Position numbers and translations under genes: made by a program. Under the pieces are notes generated by a model. It was not told the DNA's origin. It saw only the letters and a program-made list of their open reading frames with translations, and did no database searches. Positions 58,660 to 64,000 of a stretch of 64,000 bases of DNA are shown here, piece after piece; position 1 is the stretch's first letter; each line of letters opens with the position of its first letter. Origin of the DNA: an uncultured Prevotellaceae bacterium (lineage in GTDB: Bacteria; Bacteroidota; Bacteroidia; Bacteroidales; Bacteroidaceae); NCBI GenBank assembly GCA_900316285.1, contig ONCG01000015.1:1-64000 (forward strand), read 5' to 3'.

Positions 58660-59253
58660 CTATTTGAACATTCGCTTTCCGAGGGCGCCGTAGACGACCT
58701 TCGCCACCTGCGGTTTAGTAGCCTCCTCGGTCATGCCATGAGCAATGCGGCCATAGATGTAAGGCACCTCCAGGCCCTTGATGCAATAGTGGGTGATGTC
58801 GGCGACCAAGTCGACATTATCGATGTCGAACTCTCCTTCGGCCTTGCCCTCGGCATAGACCTTGCGGAAGAGCTTGATCTCCTCGTCATCGAAGTTCTTG
58901 CGCACCTTCTCCACCGTCCAAATGTTGCGGAAAAACTCGGCACGCAGGTTACCATTGCGCACCACCGTCTCACGAATGGAACTCAGATGGGTATAGATGA
59001 GCTCGATAATTTTCTCCTGCGGACGAATCCGCTTGGCTGCCACCTCATCGAGTTTGTCGCTCAACCGCTCCAACTCGGTTTCGATAACAGCATAATAGAC
59101 TTCCTCCTTACTTTTAAAATAGGTGTAAAGCGTGCGACGCCCCTTGCCTGAAGCGACGGCAATGTCGTTCATCGTAGTATTCGCCAAACCGTTCTTGGCA
59201 AACAGCTGGCGCGCCACTTCAACAAGTAACTGTCTAGTTTTTGATATCGACAT
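58660..59253 (-). CDS. TetR/AcrR-family transcriptional regulator
   Basis: The 197-residue protein has an N-terminal helix-turn-helix (LLVEVARQLFAKNGLANTTMNDIAVASGKGRRTLYTYFKSKEEVYYAV pattern across residues 9-55), typical of TetR. The C-terminal ligand domain is unlike named subfamilies. It is the first gene of a unit with fabG and probably senses an acyl compound (inference). The start lies about 55 nt after the promoter. Confidence 0.88.
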   Translation of the reverse strand: MSISKTRQLLVEVARQLFAKNGLANTTMNDIAVASGKGRRTLYTYFKSKEEVYYAVIETELERLSDKLDEVAAKRIRPQEKIIELIYTHLSSIRETVVRNGNLRAEFFRNIWTVEKVRKNFDDEEIKLFRKVYAEGKAEGEFDIDNVDLVADITHYCIKGLEVPYIYGRIAHGMTEEATKPQVAKVVYGALGKRMFK

Positions 59254-59306
59254 TGTTTCTGATTCTTATGTTGAGAACTAAAAATTGCACATTGCATTAG
59301 TCGTGT

Positions 59307-59339
59307 GCAAAATTAGTTTTTTTCTTCCATTCATACAAA
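59307..59339 (-). promoter_or_regulatory. Promoter of tetR-fabG
   Basis: Minus strand TTTG at 59339-59336 and TAATTTTGC at 59315-59307, spaced by 20 nt. Flanking DNA is AT-rich. Confidence 0.65.
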
Positions 59340-59396
59340 TAAATTGGGTTAAAAAAGAGAAAAAATGGCAATAAGCAAAAATATTTGGAATATTTC

Positions 59397-59427
59397 TTGG
59401 ATATTACGAAAAAAAGTAGTACCTTTG
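59397..59427 (+). promoter_or_regulatory. Promoter of the initiator tRNA gene
   Basis: TTGG at 59397-59400 and TACCTTTG at 59420-59427 with 19 nt between them. The tRNA begins 22 nt later. Confidence 0.65.
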
Positions 59428-59449
59428 CACCCGCTTACAAGAAATACAT

Positions 59450-59522
59450 CGCGGAGTGGAGCAGTTGGTAGCTCGCCAGGCTCATAACCTGGAGGTCGCA
59501 TGTTCGAGTCCTGCCTCCGCAA
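59450..59522 (+). tRNA. Initiator tRNA-Met (CAU anticodon)
   Basis: All four arms fold: acceptor CGCGGAG with CTCCGCA, D stem GAGC/GCTC, anticodon stem CCAGG/CCTGG around CTCATAA, T stem GCATG/CCTGC around TTCGAGT. The first position is an unpaired C1-A72, the hallmark of bacterial initiator tRNA. The T stem has one T-C mismatch (GCATG where GCAGG would pair perfectly). CCA is not encoded. The discriminator is A59522. Confidence 0.9.
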
Positions 59523-59564
59523 CTCAAGCAGTCCAAACGGACTGCTTTTTTTGTTGCGAGGCAT
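59505..59564 (+). repeat. 60-nt direct repeat covering the tRNA 3' end and terminator (copy 1)
   Basis: This is the native copy: the T-arm end, acceptor 3' strand, and terminator of the tRNA gene. It is identical to 59637-59696. Neither side extends the match beyond 60 nt. Confidence 0.9.
59527..59552 (+). terminator. Rho-independent terminator of the tRNA gene
   Basis: AGCAGTCC, AAAC loop, GGACTGCT, then seven Ts. The same terminator is repeated in the duplicate at about 59659-59684. Confidence 0.9.
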
Positions 59565-59636
59565 TACCCTTCACATGCTCCCGGTCGCAGTTCTTTCTCC
59601 GCGTCGCTACGAAAGCGTCCCCATGGGGGCCGAGCG
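59565..59636. repeat. Repeat element lying between the two copies of the tRNA 3' end
   Basis: The 72 nt between the direct repeats hold the 'CTTTCTCCGC...GAAAGCGTC...GGGGCCGAGCG' repeat (59591-59635), seen also at 6802-6850 and 43401-43441. The layout is direct repeat, repeat element, direct repeat. Confidence 0.65.
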
Positions 59637-59696
59637 CGAGTCCTGCCTCCGCAACTCAAGCAGTCCAAACGGACTGCTTTTTTTGTTGCGAGGCAT
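59637..59696 (+). repeat. 60-nt direct repeat of the tRNA 3' end and terminator (copy 2)
   Basis: An exact second copy of 59505-59564, 132 nt downstream, without the 5' part of the tRNA. Such duplicated tRNA 3' ends mark att sites of integrated elements, or may come from a local duplication. After it, 59736-59776 is an AT-rich heptad tract. Confidence 0.9.
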
Positions 59697-59834
59697 CTAT
59701 GGTTCCGTGTAGTGGCATTATTCAAATAGACAAAGGCAATCATAATTATCAATTGTCAACTATCAACTATCAATTAAACACACTCTCTTTCGCAACACTA
59801 TTAAGGACGTTATCTTACTTTTTTTGCCGATTTC

Positions 59835-59865
59835 TTGGCCGTTTCCACTTTTTTATGTAAATTTG
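59835..59865 (+). promoter_or_regulatory. Promoter of the tat operon
   Basis: TTGG at 59835-59838 and TAAATTTG at 59858-59865, 19 nt apart. The tatA ATG follows 31 nt later. Confidence 0.65.
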
Positions 59866-59896
59866 CACGGAAGTAATAACTAAAAAAGATAAAACT

Positions 59897-60088
59897 ATGT
59901 TTGGACTTGGCATGCAAGAGATTCTCGTCATCGCACTCATCATCCTGCTGCTCTTCGGCGGCAAGAAGATTCCTGAACTCATGAAAGGCCTTGGCAAAGG
60001 CGTGAAGAGTTTCAAAGAAGGAATGAAAGAGGTTGACGACGAGCTGAAAGACCTGAACGACAAGAAGGAAGAAGAACAGAAGAAATGA
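59897..60088 (+). CDS. tatA: Twin-arginine translocase subunit TatA/TatE
   Basis: The 63-residue protein begins [39 protein letters not shown] in pieces: a single membrane helix, the [16 protein letters not shown] hinge and an amphipathic helix, then an acidic/basic tail. This is the TatA/E pattern that forms the pore for folded proteins. It overlaps tatC by 4 nt (ATGA). Confidence 0.93.
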   Translation: MFGLGMQEILVIALIILLLFGGKKIPELMKGLGKGVKSFKEGMKEVDDELKDLNDKKEEEQKK

Positions 60089-60852
60089 GCAACGAGGCTG
60101 ACAATAGCAGCAATGCTACCGGCACGTTCTGGGATCATTTGGACGAACTGCGCAACCGATTGCTGCGCTGTCTCGCGGTTACAGCAGTGCTCGGTGTTGT
60201 GGCATTCGCCTTCAAGGAACAGCTGTTCGACATCGTGCTTGCGCCGCGCTCGAGCGAATTCGTGACCTATAGGCTGTTGGGTGTGGAGCCGTTCACGGTG
60301 GGACTCATGAACACCGGGCTCACCGAGCAGTTCATGATTCACCTGAAAACGGCACTCTATGCGGGATTGCTCGCGGCATCGCCCTACGTGCTCTATGAAA
60401 TCTTTGCCTTTGTGTCGCCAGCTCTCTATGAGAGCGAACGACGCTACGCCGTACAGATTGTGGGATCGGCCTACGTGATGTTTGCCATCGGCACCCTCCT
60501 CAACTACCTGCTCATCTTCCCATTTACGGTGAAGTTCCTGGGCACTTACCAGGTGAGCCCCGATGTTGCCAACATGCTCACGCTGCAGTCGTACATGGAC
60601 ACACTCATCACCATGAGCCTTGTGCTGGGACTGGTGTTCGAGCTACCTGTGGTCTGCTGGATACTGGGCAGAATGGGCATCCTCACACGCCCTGTCATGC
60701 GCGAATACCGCCGACATGCCGTTATCGTCATCCTTGTCATCGCTGCCATCATCACACCAACCACCGACGCATTCACTCTCACGCTCGTAGCACTGCCCAT
60801 CTGGCTACTCTATGAATGCAGCATCTTGCTTGTACCCAAGGGTGTACGTTAG
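60085..60852 (+). CDS. tatC: Twin-arginine translocase subunit TatC
   Basis: The 255-residue protein has the TatC start [16 protein letters not shown], six membrane helices, the segment [14 protein letters not shown] near residue 111 and [17 protein letters not shown] near residue 190. TatC binds the twin-arginine signal. The next two genes on the strand encode a polyferredoxin and a protein with a twin-arginine signal, likely its substrate. Confidence 0.93.
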   Translation: MSNEADNSSNATGTFWDHLDELRNRLLRCLAVTAVLGVVAFAFKEQLFDIVLAPRSSEFVTYRLLGVEPFTVGLMNTGLTEQFMIHLKTALYAGLLAASPYVLYEIFAFVSPALYESERRYAVQIVGSAYVMFAIGTLLNYLLIFPFTVKFLGTYQVSPDVANMLTLQSYMDTLITMSLVLGLVFELPVVCWILGRMGILTRPVMREYRRHAVIVILVIAAIITPTTDAFTLTLVALPIWLLYECSILLVPKGVR

Positions 60853-60926
60853 GTTTTAGCTTTGCCATCTCTTCTCTGCTAGACTTTGCTATCTACGCTA
60901 CTGATCTACATTTATACAAAAACAAT

Positions 60927-62402
60927 ATGCTAAAAAGAATTCGTACCATTCTCGCATTGGTGTTCTTCATCGGAATCACCTTGCTGTTCCTCGACTTCAC
61001 AGGAACTGCCCACCAATGGCTCGGATGGATGGCGAAAGTACAATTTCTACCTGCCATCATGGCACTCAATGCCATTGTCGTCATTGCACTCATCGTGCTG
61101 ACGCTCATTTTCGGTCGCATCTATTGCTCCATCATCTGTCCTCTTGGCGTATTCCAAGATGTCATCGCATGGTTTGGTAAGAAGGCGAAGAAGAACCGCT
61201 ATTCTTATTCGAAGGCACTCTCGTGGTTGCGGTATACGGTGCTTGGCGTGTTCATCGTGGCATTCCTTGCAGGCATCGGCAGCATCGTTCAGTTGCTCGC
61301 CCCCTACTCCGCCTATGGTCGCATTGCCACAACCATCTTCCAACCGTTGTGGAAACTGTGCAACAACGGTCTGGCAGCCATCGCCGAACACATCGACAGC
61401 TATGCTTTCTATTCCGTCGACGTACTGGTTCCTTCCATCGGCGTGGTGCTTGCTATTGCTGACATCACCGTGTTGGTACTCATCCCACTGGCATGGAAGA
61501 ACGGCCGCACCTATTGCAACACCATCTGTCCTGTGGGTACGGTGCTATCGTTCTTCGCCCGATTCTCCTGGCTGAAGATCAACATCGACGAAGAGAAATG
61601 CCACAACTGCTCGCTTTGTGCCAAGAACTGCAAGGCCGCATGCATCGACTTCAAAAACCACACCATCGATGCTTCACGCTGTGTGGTTTGCGGCGACTGC
61701 ATCGGCGTTTGCAACCATCATGCATTGAAATACGACCATGCATGGGCGCACAGCAAGAAGCAAGAGAAGAAAACCGACGACAGTAAGCGTTCCTTCCTGA
61801 TTGCCACGGCTGCCCTTGCCACAACGGCATTCGCACAGGAGAAGAAGAAGGTTGACGGAGGACTCGCCGAGATTAAAGACAAGGTGGCGCCCACGCGACA
61901 GACTCCCCTCACGCCTCCAGGCTCGCTCTCCGCAAAGAACTTTGCGCAACGCTGCACGGGTTGTCAGCTCTGCGTGTCGGAGTGTCCGAATCAGGTGCTG
62001 CGCCCATCGACCGACCTGCTGCACCTGATGATGCCCACCATGAGTTATGAGCTTGGCTACTGCCGTCCCGAGTGCAATCGCTGTTCGGAGGTGTGTCCTG
62101 CTGGAGCCATCAAGCCCATCAGCCTCGAAGACAAGGCATCGACGCAGATTGGCCACGCCGTATGGATTAAGAAGAACTGTCTGGTGCTCACCGATGGTGT
62201 AGACTGCGGCAACTGCGAGCGCCACTGTCCCACCGGCGCCATCGAGATGGTGCCCAGCGATCCAGACGACGACGAATCACCCTACGTGCCCGCCGTCAAC
62301 GAGGAGCGTTGCATCGGCTGCGGTGCCTGCGAGAACCTCTGCCCTGCCCGTCCCTTCTCGGCCATCTACGTGGAAGGCCACGAAGTGCATCATGAGTATT
62401 AA
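60927..62402 (+). CDS. Membrane polyferredoxin (NapH-like half fused to a NapG-like half)
   Basis: The 491-residue protein has four or five membrane helices in its first 200 residues with two CxxxCP motifs (CSIICPLG, CNTICPVG), as in NapH/NosR-type electron-transfer proteins. Two ferredoxin motifs follow (CHNCSLCAKNC, CVVCGDCIGVC). Next comes a basic KRSFL and a hydrophobic stretch (IATAALATTAFA) near residues 289-304, and then further 4Fe-4S motifs (CTGCQLCVSEC, CNRCSEVC, CGNCERHC, CIGCGACENLC). The layout looks like a fusion of a quinol-oxidising membrane part and a peripheral iron-sulphur subunit. The ATG at 60927 is preferred over in-frame codons upstream that overlap tatC. Confidence 0.82.
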   Translation: MLKRIRTILALVFFIGITLLFLDFTGTAHQWLGWMAKVQFLPAIMALNAIVVIALIVLTLIFGRIYCSIICPLGVFQDVIAWFGKKAKKNRYSYSKALSWLRYTVLGVFIVAFLAGIGSIVQLLAPYSAYGRIATTIFQPLWKLCNNGLAAIAEHIDSYAFYSVDVLVPSIGVVLAIADITVLVLIPLAWKNGRTYCNTICPVGTVLSFFARFSWLKINIDEEKCHNCSLCAKNCKAACIDFKNHTIDASRCVVCGDCIGVCNHHALKYDHAWAHSKKQEKKTDDSKRSFLIATAALATTAFAQEKKKVDGGLAEIKDKVAPTRQTPLTPPGSLSAKNFAQRCTGCQLCVSECPNQVLRPSTDLLHLMMPTMSYELGYCRPECNRCSEVCPAGAIKPISLEDKASTQIGHAVWIKKNCLVLTDGVDCGNCERHCPTGAIEMVPSDPDDDESPYVPAVNEERCIGCGACENLCPARPFSAIYVEGHEVHHEY

Positions 62403-62437
62403 TAGTAGAAAGATGAACGTTGATAGTATCAAGCAGA

Positions 62438-63889
62438 ATGATGAACGATAATAACTCCAACAATAGCATTTCGCGCCGCTCGTTCCTGAAACTCTTCGGA
62501 GCAGGAACCGTAGCCACTGCTGCCGCTCTCACGGGCTGCAAGAGCAAGAAGCAGAAAGACATTGAAGACGAATACAAGCAGCAGGTAGAGCCGCCGAAGG
62601 ACAAGATGACCTTCCGCAACAATCCCAAGACCGGCGACCGCGTGTCGCTATTGGGATATGGCATGATGCGTCTGCCCACCCTTCCCAGTGCCAAGGAAGG
62701 TGAGGATCCCGCTTACGACCAGGAGATGATTAACAAGCAGGTGGACTACGCCATCGAACACGGGTTGAACTACTTCGACACCAGCCCTGCCTATTGTCGT
62801 GGACTCTCGGAGCATTGCACCGGTATCGCACTCTCCCGCCATAAGCGCAGCGAGTACTTTGTAGCCACGAAGCTCTCGAACTTCTCGCCAGAGACTCAGA
62901 CGCGTGAGGGAAGTATCGAAATGTACCACAACTCGATGAAGGAACTGCAGGTCGACTACATCGACTACTACCTGCTGCACGGCATCGGCGGTGGAGGCAT
63001 GGATGCCCTGCACGCCCGCTATATCGATAATGGCATCCTCGACTACCTGCTCGAGGAGCGCAAGGCAGGCCGCATCCGCAACCTCGGATTCTCCTATCAC
63101 GGCGAAATAGAAGTGTTCGACTACCTGCTTTCCGAGAACGACAAGTATCAATGGGACTTCGTACAGATAGAGCTGAACTACCTCGACTGGAACTACGCAA
63201 ACGAGATCAACGATCGCAACACAGATGCCTCTTACCTCTATGACGAACTGCAAAAACGAGGCATTCCAGCTGTCATCATGGAACCCCTGTTGGGAGGACG
63301 ACTGGCCAATGTGCCGCAGTTTGTAGCTACCGAGCTGAAGCAGCGCGACCCAGAACGCAGCGTGGCTTCGTGGGCTTTTCGCTATGCCGGCACTCCCGAG
63401 GGCGTGCTCACCGTGCTTTCAGGCATGACCTATATGGAACACTTGCGCGACAACCTGCTCTCCTATAGTCCGCTCGTGCCGCTCAACGAGGAAGAGCAAC
63501 GATTCCTCGACGACAATATTGCCCGCAAGCTGTTCTCTATGCAGAACATTCCGTGCAACGATTGCAAATACTGCATGCCTTGCCCATACGGAATCGACAT
63601 ACCGGCCATCTTCGTACATTACAACAAGTGTAAGAATGAAGGTACGCTGCCCACCGATGTGATGGACCCGGAATATCTGAAGTTGCGCCGCAACTATCTG
63701 ATTGGTCTCGACCGCGCCGTACCAAAGCTTCGCCAAGCCAGCCATTGCATCCAGTGTGGACAGTGTCAGCCGCATTGCCCGCAGAACATTCGTATTCCAC
63801 GCGAACTTCTGAAAATCGACCAGTTTGTTGAAGATCTTCGACAGAACAAGTCGTTCCTCGAACAGAAAGAAGAGGAAAAGAAGGCGTAA
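62438..63889 (+). CDS. Tat-exported aldo/keto reductase with C-terminal ferredoxin domain
   Basis: The 483-residue protein opens with a twin-arginine signal (SRRSFLKLFGAG) that ends in a lipobox (AALTGC), so it is probably a lipoprotein exported folded. The aldo/keto-reductase barrel carries NYFDTSPAYC (Asp, Tyr), VATKLSNFS (Lys) and YLLHGIGG (His). The C-terminus holds two cysteine clusters, CNDCKYCMPCPYGID and CIQCGQCQPHCP, binding 4Fe-4S. With the polyferredoxin upstream it may take electrons from quinol to reduce a periplasmic substrate; the substrate is unknown. ATGs at 62438 and 62441 are both possible. Confidence 0.86.
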   Translation: MMNDNNSNNSISRRSFLKLFGAGTVATAAALTGCKSKKQKDIEDEYKQQVEPPKDKMTFRNNPKTGDRVSLLGYGMMRLPTLPSAKEGEDPAYDQEMINKQVDYAIEHGLNYFDTSPAYCRGLSEHCTGIALSRHKRSEYFVATKLSNFSPETQTREGSIEMYHNSMKELQVDYIDYYLLHGIGGGGMDALHARYIDNGILDYLLEERKAGRIRNLGFSYHGEIEVFDYLLSENDKYQWDFVQIELNYLDWNYANEINDRNTDASYLYDELQKRGIPAVIMEPLLGGRLANVPQFVATELKQRDPERSVASWAFRYAGTPEGVLTVLSGMTYMEHLRDNLLSYSPLVPLNEEEQRFLDDNIARKLFSMQNIPCNDCKYCMPCPYGIDIPAIFVHYNKCKNEGTLPTDVMDPEYLKLRRNYLIGLDRAVPKLRQASHCIQCGQCQPHCPQNIRIPRELLKIDQFVEDLRQNKSFLEQKEEEKKA

Positions 63890-63934
63890 ACTTGTAATTC
63901 TGATGATACCAAATTAATCATTAGGTGATTTGTT

Positions 63935-64000
63935 GTAGGGACGCGGCGTGCCGCGTTACTGGATTTTGCTTTCCCCACCAGTAACGCGGCACGCCGCGTC
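63935..64000. repeat. REP family A inverted pair, copy 4 (cut by window edge)
   Basis: The forward REP at 63935-63956 starts with GTAG and has the CGCGGC/GCCGCG hairpin; the inverted copy begins at 63985 and runs off the window. It follows the reductase stop by 45 nt. Confidence 0.75.

Noticed and set aside
59456..59860. 134-codon plus-strand frame across the tRNA and repeats
   Set aside because: It consists of the tRNA, two terminators and heptads; no start signal or family.

Overview
The window looks like chromosome from a member of the Bacteroidales, most likely Prevotella or a close relative. Reasons: nearly every transcription unit starts with the Bacteroidetes -7 box TAnnTTTG, often with TTTG about 19-20 nt upstream; Shine-Dalgarno sites are rare; and the gene content is typical (BspA-like leucine-rich-repeat surface protein, HU-related protein of the Bacteroidetes type, DUF5686, DUF2723, DUF4827, DUF4112, TamL lipoprotein, Omp28-like proteins, secreted proteins with a C-terminal 'G-x-Y-I-x-x-G-K-K' tail). 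Family names come from recall and motif reading; no search was run.

Layout. 1-6639 (-): a very large BspA-like protein open at the left edge. 7.1-12.4 kb: accessory block with a REP-associated transposase (RAYT), an SF3 helicase and CHC2/Toprim primase pair, an HU-related gene and an array of nine 22-nt palindrome units. 12.5-22.7 kb: a Gfo/Idh/MocA oxidoreductase, then minus-strand genes: DedA-like protein, polytopic membrane protein, purD, an S37-type peptidase, a DPP IV-type peptidase and a THUMP rRNA methyltransferase. 22.8-31.1 kb (+): a secreted protein of unknown role, a GIN-domain lipoprotein and a compact cluster (nucleotidyltransferase, ATP-grasp enzyme, CDP-alcohol phosphatidyltransferase, HAD phosphatase, DUF5686 outer-membrane protein) that reads like a phospholipid head-group pathway. 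31.3-41.8 kb (+): two secreted Omp28-like proteins, a DUF2723 glycosyltransferase-like membrane protein, a polysaccharide deacetylase, DUF4112 and a BaiN/HI0933-type flavoprotein. 41.9-59.3 kb (-): glmM, DUF4827 lipoprotein, DHH phosphoesterase, sugar-nucleotidyltransferase, TamL/TamB, an RluA-type pseudouridine synthase, a second 22-nt array, a GH2 glycosidase and fabG/tetR. 59.4-64 kb (+): initiator tRNA-Met with a duplicated 3' end, tatA-tatC, a membrane polyferredoxin and a Tat-signal aldo/keto reductase.

The most unusual aspect is the density of short repeats and where they sit. Two palindrome families (A and B) both carry a GTAG tetranucleotide directly 5' of the hairpin, the hallmark of RAYT-mobilised REP sequences, and both lie as inverted pairs; a RAYT gene is present and ends next to a family-A copy. 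A third family (C, CCCCTCCC/GGGAGGGG palindromes) and families of 7-nt and 8-nt tandem repeats occur between genes and also in frame inside genes: purD, a HAD phosphatase, the BaiN-like flavoprotein, both Omp28-like proteins and, most clearly, the polysaccharide deacetylase, where two inverted copies add roughly 65 residues just before a catalytic motif. The two 22-nt arrays, at 12.1-12.3 kb and 54.9-55.1 kb, share period and architecture and each lies just upstream of a minus-strand promoter.
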